A stretch of 64,000 nucleotides of DNA, taken from positions 2,976,001 to 3,040,000 of the forward strand of contig NZ_JBGBPY010000001.1 of NCBI RefSeq assembly GCF_041107455.1, given 5' to 3'. Source of the DNA: Rhodanobacter humi. Lineage in GTDB: Bacteria; Pseudomonadota; Gammaproteobacteria; Xanthomonadales; Rhodanobacteraceae. Every line of letters begins with the position of its first letter. The stretch's first letter is position 1. The position numbers were made by a program, and so were the translations under genes. The notes below the pieces were generated by a model that had not been told where the DNA came from, made no database searches, and saw only the letters and a list, made by a program, of their open reading frames with translations. Shown in pieces: positions 36,690-44,495 of the stretch.

Positions 36690-36735
36690 GCTCGGCCCAC
36701 ATGCACGTTTCGTTGCGCCCTTGTTGGGACACCTC

Positions 36736-37245
36736 ATGACTGCTTCCGTCGAACGCAAGACCCTCACCACCGCGCAACGCCGCGCGCTGCTCGCCACGCC
36801 CGCCGGCTGGATCGCCTGCGGCCTAGGCTCGGGCCTCGCGCCGGTGGCGCAGGGCACGTTCGGCTCGCTGGCGGCGATCCTGCCGTGGCTGCTGCTGCGC
36901 GAGGTGTCGCTGCCCATGAATCTGGTCATCATCGTGCTGGGCTTCGCCCTGGGCGTGTGGGCCTGCGGGATGGCTGGCCGCGCGCTGGGTGTGGACGATC
37001 ACCGCGCGCTGGTGTGGGACGAATTCGTCGGCCTGTGGATCGCGTTGCTGCCCGCGCTGCTGGCGCCGTGGTGGGCGGTCGTCATCGGCTTCGCGCTGTT
37101 CCGCCTGTTCGACGTGTGGAAGCCGTGGCCGATCCGCGTGTTCGATCGCCGGCTCAAGGGTGGCCTCGGGGTGATGGTGGACGACGTGGTCGCTGGCGTG
37201 TTCGCCGCAGTGGTGCTTGGAGTCGTGCGGCACCTCCTGCACTGA
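36736..37245 (+). CDS. pgpA: Phosphatidylglycerophosphatase A
   Basis: 169 residues from the ATG giving MTASVERKTLTTAQRR. This inner-membrane enzyme dephosphorylates phosphatidylglycerophosphate. PgpA landmarks: GLGSGLAPVAQGTFGSLAAI, DDHRALVWDEFVGLWIAL and FDVWKPWPIRVFDRRLKGGLGVMVDDVVAGVFA. Four spans are predicted. The linkage thiL-pgpA is conserved in proteobacteria. Confidence 0.95.
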   Translation: MTASVERKTLTTAQRRALLATPAGWIACGLGSGLAPVAQGTFGSLAAILPWLLLREVSLPMNLVIIVLGFALGVWACGMAGRALGVDDHRALVWDEFVGLWIALLPALLAPWWAVVIGFALFRLFDVWKPWPIRVFDRRLKGGLGVMVDDVVAGVFAAVVLGVVRHLLH

Positions 37246-37295
37246 TTTAGCCGCTCCCCTCTTCCTTCGGGAGAAGGCTCTACTAGCCAGGCAGC

Positions 37296-38774
37296 CTATT
37301 TCTCGTCGTGCCCTGGCCCATACCTGCGGTCCGGGCCACGATACGCGGCCACGCGCGCCAGCCGCGGCGTGGCGTAGGCGAACTCCAGCAGCACGCGCAA
37401 CTTGCTCGTGCGCACGGGATCGAAGCGGGCGAGTTTCCTGTGGCCGATCGTGGTGCCCCAGGTGAGCGGCTGCCACGCGCTGCCGTCCCAGTGCTCGACG
37501 CGGTAGTTCGCGATGCCCTGGCCCAGCGCGATCGCTTCGCCGAGTTCCAGCGTGTCGAACTCGATCGCGCGGGGCAGGGCGATTTCCAGCCAGCCGTTGC
37601 GCGCAGTGGGCGCGGCGCTCCAGTGCGTATCGGGATCGGGATCAAGCACGGCTTGCGTGGCATCGCCACTGCTGGCGCGCACCGTGCCGCCTTGCAGCAG
37701 GTCGGTGGCGAAGCGTTGCGTGCGCAGCTTGGTGAAGCCTTGCAGCGCGGCGATGTCTTCGGGCTCGAACAAGCCGTCGCGGTTCGGCGGCACGTTGAGC
37801 AGCAGCTTGCTGTTGCGGCCCACCGAACTGAAGTACAGCTCCATCAGGCCGTCCGGCGTGCGCACCTGGTCGTTCTGCTCCGCGTGCCAGAACCAGCCGG
37901 GGCGGATCGAGACGTCCGATTCGCCGGGCCGCCACGTGCTGCCGTGCGGGTCGCCGTGGCCGAGCAGGTCGCCCGCCCACGGGCGGTCGTAACCGGGGTA
38001 CGGCACGCTGGCGGGGTCGACGCTGGACCAGCAGGTTTCGCCGGCCGTACCTTGCTCGTCGCCGATCCAGCGCACGTCGGGGCCGGCGTCGGAGAACATC
38101 ACGGCGTCGGGCTGCAGCTTGCGCACGGTGGCGTGGATGCGCGGCCAGTCGTAGGCCTGCTTGCGGCCGTTCGGGCCTTCGCCGTTGGCGCCGTCGAACC
38201 ACACTTCCACGATCTTGCCGTAGTGCGTGAGCAGCTCGGTGAGCTGGGTGATGTAGAAATCGTTGTAGGCCGCGCCGCTGCCGTAGCTAGGCGCGTTGCG
38301 GTCCCACGGCGACAGGTAGAGGCCCGCACCCAAGCCCTCGGCGCGGCAGGCGTCGGTGAACTCGCGCACCACGTCGCCGTGGCCGTTCTTCCACGGGCTG
38401 TTTTTCACCGAGTGCTGCGTGGTGGCGGTGGGCCACAGGCAGAAGCCGTCGTGGTGCTTGGCGGTGAGGATCATGCTGCGGAAGCCGGCCTGCTTCGCCG
38501 TGCGCGCCCATTGCCGCGCGTCCAGCTTGCGTGGATTGAAGATGGTCGGCGATTCGGTGCCGTCGCCCCATTCCTTGCCGGTGAAGGTGTTCACCGTGAG
38601 ATGCACGAACATCGCCAGCTCGTCGCGCTGCCAGCGCAGTTGCTGCGGCGTGGGGCGAGGGCGCGGCCCGGCGACAGGCAGGGGCGCGGCATCGGCGCGG
38701 CCGAGGCGGGGCAGGCCGAACGCGCCCAAGGCGGCAGTGGCCGAGCCGGCGAGCAGGAAGCGGCGACGATCCAT
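37296..38774 (-). CDS. Alpha-L-fucosidase, GH29, Tat-exported
   Basis: 492 residues with a twin-arginine signal (MDRRRFLLAGSATAALGAFG). The GH29 catalytic barrel spans about 45-350: AMFVHLTVNTFTGKEWGDG, LTAKHHDGFCLWPT, and the nucleophile Asp194 in EVWFDGANGEG. A C-terminal beta-sandwich (about 370-480, WLEIALPRAIEFDTLELGEAI) looks like a discoidin-type module. It would release fucose from glycans in the periplasm or outside. It ends 50 bases from convergent pgpA and has no sugar-uptake genes nearby. Confidence 0.92.
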   Translation of the reverse strand: MDRRRFLLAGSATAALGAFGLPRLGRADAAPLPVAGPRPRPTPQQLRWQRDELAMFVHLTVNTFTGKEWGDGTESPTIFNPRKLDARQWARTAKQAGFRSMILTAKHHDGFCLWPTATTQHSVKNSPWKNGHGDVVREFTDACRAEGLGAGLYLSPWDRNAPSYGSGAAYNDFYITQLTELLTHYGKIVEVWFDGANGEGPNGRKQAYDWPRIHATVRKLQPDAVMFSDAGPDVRWIGDEQGTAGETCWSSVDPASVPYPGYDRPWAGDLLGHGDPHGSTWRPGESDVSIRPGWFWHAEQNDQVRTPDGLMELYFSSVGRNSKLLLNVPPNRDGLFEPEDIAALQGFTKLRTQRFATDLLQGGTVRASSGDATQAVLDPDPDTHWSAAPTARNGWLEIALPRAIEFDTLELGEAIALGQGIANYRVEHWDGSAWQPLTWGTTIGHRKLARFDPVRTSKLRVLLEFAYATPRLARVAAYRGPDRRYGPGHDEK

Positions 38775-38996
38775 GGGGCGAACCTCTGCGGGTGGGGGTC
38801 GTGATGTTGATGTCAGGTATGAACACTATATTCAAATATGAAGTCATCGGCACGGCCGCACGTCTTGCCTGCCCGATGGCATCGCCCACGCGTGGCGGGG
38901 AGCGGATGCGCAAGGCTTGCATCGACCGGATGCGTCGACGCAGCATGCGAAGGATCGGTTCGTGCCGATCGCCCCTGCTTGCCGATGGAGTTCCCC
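38775..38996. promoter_or_regulatory. Divergent promoter region of fucosidase and reductase
   Basis: The 222-base divergent spacer has an AT-rich patch at 38821-38842 (CACTATATTCAAATATGAAG) unlike its surroundings, with ATATT-CA-AATAT symmetry. It may hold the -10 regions of both genes or an operator. No confident hexamer pair was found. Confidence 0.35.
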
Positions 38997-39965
38997 ATGC
39001 AATACCGCCGCCTCGGCCGTTCCGGCCTGCCGCTTTCCGTCCTTTCCTTCGGCGCCTGGGCCACGTTCGGCAAGAGCGTGGGTCGTTCGCAGGCGCGCGA
39101 CCTGCTGGCGCTGGCCTGGGATCGCGGGGTGAATTTCTTCGACAACGCCGAGACCTACGGCAACGGCGTGGCCGAGTCGCTGATGGGCGACGTGCTGGCC
39201 GACCTGCGCTTCCCGCGCGACAGCTGGTGCGTGTCGAGCAAGGTCTACTTCGGTCCCTACGATCATCCGAAACCGACCCAGCGCGGCCTGTCGCGCAAGC
39301 ACGTGATCGAGGCCTGCCACCAGGCGCTCGCGCGGTTGCGCGTGGATTACCTCGATCTCTACTTCTGCCATCGTCCCGACGAGGACACGCCGGTCGAGGA
39401 AACCGTGGCGGCGATGGATCTGCTCGTGCGCCAGGGCAAGGTGCTGTACTGGGGCACCAGCGAATGGCCGGCCGATGCCATCGTCGAGGCGCACCGGGTG
39501 GCGAAGGAAAACCATCTCGCCGCACCCGTGATGGAGCAGCCGCAATACAACCTGCTGCACCGCGAGCGGGTCGAGGTGGAGTACGCGCCGCTGTACGACA
39601 AGTTCGGCATGGGCACCACGATCTGGTCGCCACTGGCCTCGGGCCTGCTCAGCGGCAAGTACGACGACGGCGTGCCGGCCGACTCGCGGCTGGCGCATCC
39701 CGACTACGCCTGGCTGCAGGACAAGGTGCTGGGCGAACACGGCGAGCGCGTGGCGAAGGCGCGCAAGCTCAAGCCGATCGCCGACGAGCTGGGCTGCAGC
39801 ACCGCGCAGTTGGCGATCGCCTGGTGCGCGGCCAATCCGCACGTGTCCACGGTGATGCTGGGTGCGAGCCGGCTGGAGCAACTGGAACACAACCTCGGCG
39901 CGCTCGATGTGCTGCCGAAGCTGGACGAGGCGATGCGCCGGCGCGTCGCAGAGGCGGTGGAGTGA
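38997..39965 (+). CDS. Aldo/keto reductase, Kv-beta/YghZ-like
   Basis: 322 residues from the ATG with GGAG seven bases upstream (an ATG at 38985 is possible). The tetrad is visible: Asp49 and Tyr54 (FFDNAETYGNG), Lys82 (SSKVYFG) and His125 (YFCHRPDEDTP). The C-terminal VMLGASRLEQLEHNLGALDVLPKL is typical of voltage-gated potassium-channel beta-subunit-like reductases. It uses NADPH; the substrate is unknown, though a sugar aldehyde is plausible given the adjacent fucosidase. Confidence 0.92.
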   Translation: MQYRRLGRSGLPLSVLSFGAWATFGKSVGRSQARDLLALAWDRGVNFFDNAETYGNGVAESLMGDVLADLRFPRDSWCVSSKVYFGPYDHPKPTQRGLSRKHVIEACHQALARLRVDYLDLYFCHRPDEDTPVEETVAAMDLLVRQGKVLYWGTSEWPADAIVEAHRVAKENHLAAPVMEQPQYNLLHRERVEVEYAPLYDKFGMGTTIWSPLASGLLSGKYDDGVPADSRLAHPDYAWLQDKVLGEHGERVAKARKLKPIADELGCSTAQLAIAWCAANPHVSTVMLGASRLEQLEHNLGALDVLPKLDEAMRRRVAEAVE

Positions 39966-39996
39966 GGGCGGCGACAGATGCCGGCTATCGCGTCGA

Positions 39997-40024
39997 TTGA
40001 CAGTTTAATGAGAATCATTATCAT
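39997..40024 (+). promoter_or_regulatory. Promoter with overlapping Fur box before hemP
   Basis: A perfect TTGACA at 39997-40002 and TATCAT at 40019-40024 (16-base spacer) flank a 19-base Fur-box-like sequence at 40004-40022 that matches the classical GATAATGATAATCATTATC at 16 of 19 positions. Iron-loaded Fur would block this promoter. Confidence 0.9.
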
Positions 40025-40056
40025 CAACTCCGCCTGAAAACCACGCGGAGTCGTCC

Positions 40057-40284
40057 ATGTCGATTGCCACCACCTTGAGCCTGCCGGCGACTGTCAGCCG
40101 GCTTGCCCATCCGCTGTCGCGCCCGTCGCTGCGTCCCCGTTCCACCGAAACGACGCCGGCAGCGGCGCGGCGCATCAGCAGCCAGTCGCTGCTGGATGGC
40201 GAGCGCGAACTGGTGATCCAGCACCAGGGCAGCGAGTACCACCTGCGGCTCACCCGCAACGACAAGCTGATCCTCACCAAGTAG
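40057..40284 (+). CDS. hemP: Hemin uptake protein HemP
   Basis: 75 residues. The C-terminal half has the HemP/HmuP pattern SSQSLLDGERELVIQHQGSEYHLRLTRNDKLILTK. In other proteobacteria HemP is a small iron-responsive factor needed for expression of the haem receptor gene. Here it has its own Fur-controlled promoter but no TonB receptor or haem transporter follows it. Confidence 0.92.
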   Translation: MSIATTLSLPATVSRLAHPLSRPSLRPRSTETTPAAARRISSQSLLDGERELVIQHQGSEYHLRLTRNDKLILTK

Positions 40285-40465
40285 GGCGTGCTGATGTTCC
40301 GAGTACGCCGGGCAGCGGTGCCACCCGACCATGCAGGGATAGCTGATTTCTTGTATGCGTCGCAACAGACGGATGGTGTTCAGTTGAATTCACCCCTTAC
40401 GATATCCGCATTTTCTTGCGATGATGGTTAGTAACTTGTACCTAGGTTATGAAGGAGTGCTCGCT

Positions 40466-40918
40466 GTGGGTTTGTTTGGTTCGATTGGAAGTGCTTGGCA
40501 CAAGGCGGAAGCTGCCACGCTGCTCATAGATTTTTTGGCCAAACAGCGTGAGCAAGGATTGTTCGATTGCGATCCACGTGCTCTGAGCAACGAGTTGGTG
40601 GCGCGCGTTTGGGCCGCGCGTGGGGCCGAGATGGACGGTAAGACAGGCCCTCGCCCGCATAAATTGGCGTCTGCAGCTATTTCCGCTGCGCTCGGTGTCA
40701 AGTTCGGGCCGGAGGAAGGTATGGATGAAGCAACACACAACGCCTTGCTCTTAGTGCTCGGGCAGATGATTCACGAGGTAGAAACCAACGGGCGGATGTA
40801 TCCCTTCCACCATTTCGACTACCAGCTTTTCAACGGAGCAGCCAAGGTATTTCATGAGACCGCGGCCGCTTATGATGCTCGTGATGGCATGGCCCTTGAT
40901 GGCTTGGGGTTGAACTGA
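40466..40918 (+). CDS. Unrecognised protein, lower-GC gene
   Basis: 150 residues from the GTG at 40466, chosen because AAGGAG lies eight bases upstream and the peptide then opens MGLFGSIGSAWHKAEAATLLIDFL; an open frame from 40421 has no SD. The protein is mostly helical and soluble (ALSNELVARVWAARGAEMDG, HNALLLVLGQMIHEVETNG, HFDYQLFNGAAKVFHETAAAYD). No family is recognised. The gene and its upstream 130 bases are clearly less GC-rich than the surroundings, suggesting recent acquisition. Confidence 0.72.
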   Translation: MGLFGSIGSAWHKAEAATLLIDFLAKQREQGLFDCDPRALSNELVARVWAARGAEMDGKTGPRPHKLASAAISAALGVKFGPEEGMDEATHNALLLVLGQMIHEVETNGRMYPFHHFDYQLFNGAAKVFHETAAAYDARDGMALDGLGLN

Positions 40919-40971
40919 TTTGCCGGCGGGTGGGCTACCGATCGCGGAACCCGTCAAGAGAATGCGAGAGC

Positions 40972-40999
40972 GGTGATCAAGCAGATCACCTTGATCTTT
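40972..40999 (+). terminator. Possible terminator between convergent genes
   Basis: GGTGATC, loop AAGCA, GATCACC, then TTGATCTTT. It is a seven-base stem with a moderate T content, between the lower-GC gene and the convergent flavoprotein gene. Confidence 0.4.
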
Positions 41000-41013
41000 G
41001 ACGTTGCCCCGAC

Positions 41014-43119
41014 CTAGTCGGTGTTCTGCAGGCGATTTCCATACTTGCGCAATGGATCGGCGGCATTGTCACCATGGAAATGCCGCTTGAACGGCACCTC
41101 GCCGCTGGCCGGTTCCTCCAGTTCGCGTGCGTAGCGGTGGCCGGCGTAGACCGCATGCGCGATCAGGCCCGGCGCCTCGGCGTCGCCGATGCAGCGCAGC
41201 GTGCGGATGCCGGCATCGGCCCATTCCGCTTCGCGCTGCAGCAGGGACTGGTACAGGGCGTCATCGGGCAGGCGGGCGGTGGCGGTGACCACGGCGTCGC
41301 AGGCCAGCTCGCGGCGCTGGTGGGTCCACACGTCCTCGACGGTCAGCGTGCTGCCGTCGTAGCCGACGATGTCGTGCGACACCAGCGCCTCGATGCCGAG
41401 TTCGGCCATGCGCTTGCGCACATGCCGGTAGTCAAGTGTGTTCAGCGTCCACGGCGCGAGGCTGTCCTCGGGCGTGAGGTGGATCACTTCGCAGCCGCGC
41501 AGGCGCAGCAGTTCGGCGGCGACGCTGGCGTGGTAGTAGCCGTCGTCGTCGTACACCACCACGCGGCCTTCGGGTATCCGGCCATCCATCAGGTCGTCGG
41601 GCGTATGGATGCGCGCGCCGTCGGCGAAGCCCGGAATGTCGAAGCCGTGGCTGCGGCCGTGGCCGTCGCGGCGCCAGTGGCAGCCGGTCGCCAGCACCAC
41701 GTGCTCGGCGCCGAAGTCGAGCACGTCCTGCGCGCTCAGCATCGAATCGAGATAGACGGACACGTTCGCGAGCTTGTGGATCTGACCGACGCGCCAGTCG
41801 CGCACGCGCGCCCATTCGGCGAGGCCGGGCAGGCGGGCCTCGCGGGTGACGCGGCCGCCCAGCTCCTTGCGCGCTTCGGCCAGGCTGACGTCGTAGCCGC
41901 GCTGGCCCAGCGCCCGCGCGGCCTCCAGCCCGGCCGGCCCGCCGCCGACCACCAGCACGCGCGCCGCTGTGCGCTTCGGTGCGATGTGTTCCGGGTGCCA
42001 GCTCTTGCGCCATTCCTCGCCCATGCTCGGGTTCTGCGTGCAGCGGATCGGCGAGATGGTCATGTCGCCGGAGACGCAGACGTTGCAGCCGATGCATTCG
42101 CGGATGTCGTCGACGCGGCCTTGCTCGATCTTCCTCGGCAGGAACGGGTCGGCGATGGACGGGCGCGCGCAGCCGATCAGGTCCAGCACGCCGCGCCGGA
42201 GTTGCGACACCATGGTGTCGGGCGAGGTGAAGCGGCCCACGCCCACCACCGGCTTCGCGGTGGTCTTCTTCACGAAGGCGATGAACGGCTCCTGCGCGCC
42301 CTCGGCGGCGAAGCGCGAAGGCACCGAGTCGTTGTACCAGGCGGCCAGGTTCACGTCCCAGAGATCCGGCAGCTCGGCCAGCATGCCGACGATGTCCTTC
42401 GCCTCGGCCAGCTCCACGCCGCCGGGGCCCAGCCCTTCCTCGACGGCGAAGCGCAGCGCCACCGCGCAGCGGTCGCCCACGGCGTCCTTCGTGTCCTGCA
42501 GCACTTCGCGCAGCAGGCGCACGCGGTTCTCCAACGGGCCGCCGTAGTCGTCGCTGCGCTGGTTGCGCCGGCGCTGCAGGAAGTGCATGGCCAGCGACAG
42601 GTCGTGCGCGGCGTAGACGTAGATGATGTCCATGCCGGCGCGCTTGCCACGGAGCGCCGCCTCGCGATGCCAGCGTCGATATTCGCGGATGTCGTGCAGC
42701 GTCATCGCACGCGCCTGGTGCGGGTAGCCGTACTTGGTGGGCTGCGCCGACGGCGCGATCAGCACCTCGCGCGAGTACAGGTTCGATGCGGTGGGGCCGT
42801 TGTGGGTCAGCTCCAGCGCGGCCAGCGCGCCGTGCGCATGCACCTTGTCGCACATCAGCGCCAGCGCGGGGATGTCGCGGTCGTCCCACAGCCGCGCCTC
42901 GACGTAGGGCGTGAGGTCGCCGCTGGGGTGGATCTCGCATTCCTCGGTGGACACCACCGCCCAGCCGCCCTCGGCCTTCACCTCACGCATCGCCGCGTGC
43001 GCCAGCGGCATCGCGTGGCCCATGCCGTTGCAGTGCGGCACCTGGAAGAAGCGGTTCTTCGCGGTGACCGGGCCGATCTTCAGCGGTTCGAACAGGAGGT
43101 CGTAGCGCGGGTCCCTCAT
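41014..43119 (-). CDS. TMADH-like FMN/4Fe-4S/FAD oxidoreductase
   Basis: 701 residues (trimethylamine dehydrogenase about 730). The N-terminal FMN barrel has Cys30 in QVPHCNGMG at the position of 6-S-cysteinyl-FMN attachment in TMADH, and Tyr169/His172 in YVYAAH plus Asp264 in WYNDS as in the TMADH active site. The iron-sulfur cluster uses Cys342/345/348/360 (CIGCNVC). An ADP/FAD-binding domain follows (VLVVGGGPAGLEAARAL). The substrate-binding aromatic bowl is changed: Glu60, Trp261, Asp352, where TMADH has Tyr60, Trp264, Trp355. An N-methyl amine other than trimethylamine is therefore likely. Last gene of a three-gene operon. Confidence 0.9.
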   Translation of the reverse strand: MRDPRYDLLFEPLKIGPVTAKNRFFQVPHCNGMGHAMPLAHAAMREVKAEGGWAVVSTEECEIHPSGDLTPYVEARLWDDRDIPALALMCDKVHAHGALAALELTHNGPTASNLYSREVLIAPSAQPTKYGYPHQARAMTLHDIREYRRWHREAALRGKRAGMDIIYVYAAHDLSLAMHFLQRRRNQRSDDYGGPLENRVRLLREVLQDTKDAVGDRCAVALRFAVEEGLGPGGVELAEAKDIVGMLAELPDLWDVNLAAWYNDSVPSRFAAEGAQEPFIAFVKKTTAKPVVGVGRFTSPDTMVSQLRRGVLDLIGCARPSIADPFLPRKIEQGRVDDIRECIGCNVCVSGDMTISPIRCTQNPSMGEEWRKSWHPEHIAPKRTAARVLVVGGGPAGLEAARALGQRGYDVSLAEARKELGGRVTREARLPGLAEWARVRDWRVGQIHKLANVSVYLDSMLSAQDVLDFGAEHVVLATGCHWRRDGHGRSHGFDIPGFADGARIHTPDDLMDGRIPEGRVVVYDDDGYYHASVAAELLRLRGCEVIHLTPEDSLAPWTLNTLDYRHVRKRMAELGIEALVSHDIVGYDGSTLTVEDVWTHQRRELACDAVVTATARLPDDALYQSLLQREAEWADAGIRTLRCIGDAEAPGLIAHAVYAGHRYARELEEPASGEVPFKRHFHGDNAADPLRKYGNRLQNTD

Positions 43120-44495
43120 GGCGGCAGCACCTGGACGGATGGATCGGCGCGGCGCCGCAGGCGCATCAGCGCATACAGCGGCAGGCCCGCCGCGATCAGT
43201 CCCAGCGCGTACACGAACGGTTCGCGGCCGATGCCGACGAAGGCGAGCAGCACGAACAGCAGGCTGGTGCTGGCGACCAGCAGCACCCGCCACGTCGCGC
43301 AGCCGGCGCTGCGTCGCCGCCACAGCACCAGCAGCGCGAGCGCGCAACACAGGTACAGCGGCAGGTTGGCCGCGGTCACCACGCGGGTGATGAAGGTGAA
43401 TGCCGCCACCAGCGACTTGCTGTAGCTCATCGCGATCATCGCCGCGGCGAGCGCGCCGGTGACCAGCAAGGCCATCGTGGGCGCGCCGTGGCGGTTGTTG
43501 CGCGCGAGCACCGCCGGCAGTACGCCGCGCTCGGCCATCGTCCGGGTCAGCTCGCCGGACAGCAGGGTCCAGCCGTTCAGCGCACCCAGCCCGCTGACCA
43601 CCACGAACAGCGCCAGCCAGCGGCCGGCGCCGGCGACCGCGTAACGGTCCATCAGCAGCGCGAACGGCGCGTTCGCCTCGGCCAGTTCGTGCTGGCGGAT
43701 CAGCAGCAGCGGCACGGCCGAGACGATGATGTAGACGGTCGCGGCCAGCACGGTGCCGGTCATGGTCGCGCGCGGGATCGTGCGCGCGGGATCGTCCACG
43801 CGCGCCGCCGGCAGGCTGGCCGACTCGATGCCGAGCATCGCGAACAGCGCGATGGTGGCGGCCGCCGTCACGCTGCCCAGGGTGATCGGCGTGGTCGGCG
43901 GATGTGCGGTGTAGCTCGCCGGCGCGGTGAGCAGCAGCCAGCCGCCGAGCAAGGCGATCGCCAGCATCGGCAGCAGTTTCAGTGCGGTGGTGACGATCTG
44001 CACGCCGCCGCCGGTGCGCACGCCGAACAGGTTGACCACCACGATCGCCGCCAGCAAGCCCAGCGCAAACGGCGCCGGCGGCAGCGCGCCCAGCGGCGGA
44101 AACACCACCGCCATGTAGCCGACCACGCCGGTGGCGAGCGCGGCGTTGGTCAGCCACATCGACACCCAGTAGGCCCACAGCGCGAGGTAGGCCGACGGCT
44201 CGCCCAGCGTCTGGCGGATGTAGCCGTATGGCCCGCCCGCGGCGGGCAGCGCGTGGGCCAGGTGCGAGAACACCCGCGCCAGCGCCAGGCAGCCGGCCAG
44301 CACGATGACCCAGCCGATCAGCGCGTTGAAGCCGAACGGCGCCAGTGACGCCGGCAGCACGAAGATGCCCATGCCGATGACGTTGCCCACCACCAGCGCG
44401 GTGCAGGTCCAGAAACCGATGCGCTGGATGCCGTGCGCGCCGGTGGCTGCGGGTTCCGGTTCGGCGGGGGAAGGGCCGGCCGGGGGCAGGCTCAC
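43116..44495 (-). CDS. APC-family amino acid/amine permease
   Basis: 459 residues, GTG start overlapping the Rieske gene stop and preceded by GGGGAG. Twelve membrane spans are predicted. The first span motif GFWTCTALVVGNVIGMGIFVLP and the later FAMLGIESASLPAARVDDPARTIPRAT are typical of the APC superfamily (PotE/CadB-like group). It probably imports the substrate of the flanking oxygenase and flavoprotein. Its stop overlaps the start of the flavoprotein gene (ATGA). Confidence 0.9.
   Translation of the reverse strand: MSLPPAGPSPAEPEPAATGAHGIQRIGFWTCTALVVGNVIGMGIFVLPASLAPFGFNALIGWVIVLAGCLALARVFSHLAHALPAAGGPYGYIRQTLGEPSAYLALWAYWVSMWLTNAALATGVVGYMAVVFPPLGALPPAPFALGLLAAIVVVNLFGVRTGGGVQIVTTALKLLPMLAIALLGGWLLLTAPASYTAHPPTTPITLGSVTAAATIALFAMLGIESASLPAARVDDPARTIPRATMTGTVLAATVYIIVSAVPLLLIRQHELAEANAPFALLMDRYAVAGAGRWLALFVVVSGLGALNGWTLLSGELTRTMAERGVLPAVLARNNRHGAPTMALLVTGALAAAMIAMSYSKSLVAAFTFITRVVTAANLPLYLCCALALLVLWRRRSAGCATWRVLLVASTSLLFVLLAFVGIGREPFVYALGLIAAGLPLYALMRLRRRADPSVQVLPP

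Noticed and set aside
38807-38832. TTGATG with TATATT as the reductase promoter
   Set aside because: Spacing of 14 bases is too short; the region is reported only as a low-confidence divergent promoter area.
41014-43119. Naming the flavoprotein trimethylamine dehydrogenase
   Set aside because: Two of three aromatic substrate-binding positions are acidic, so the exact name would overstate the evidence; only family membership is claimed.
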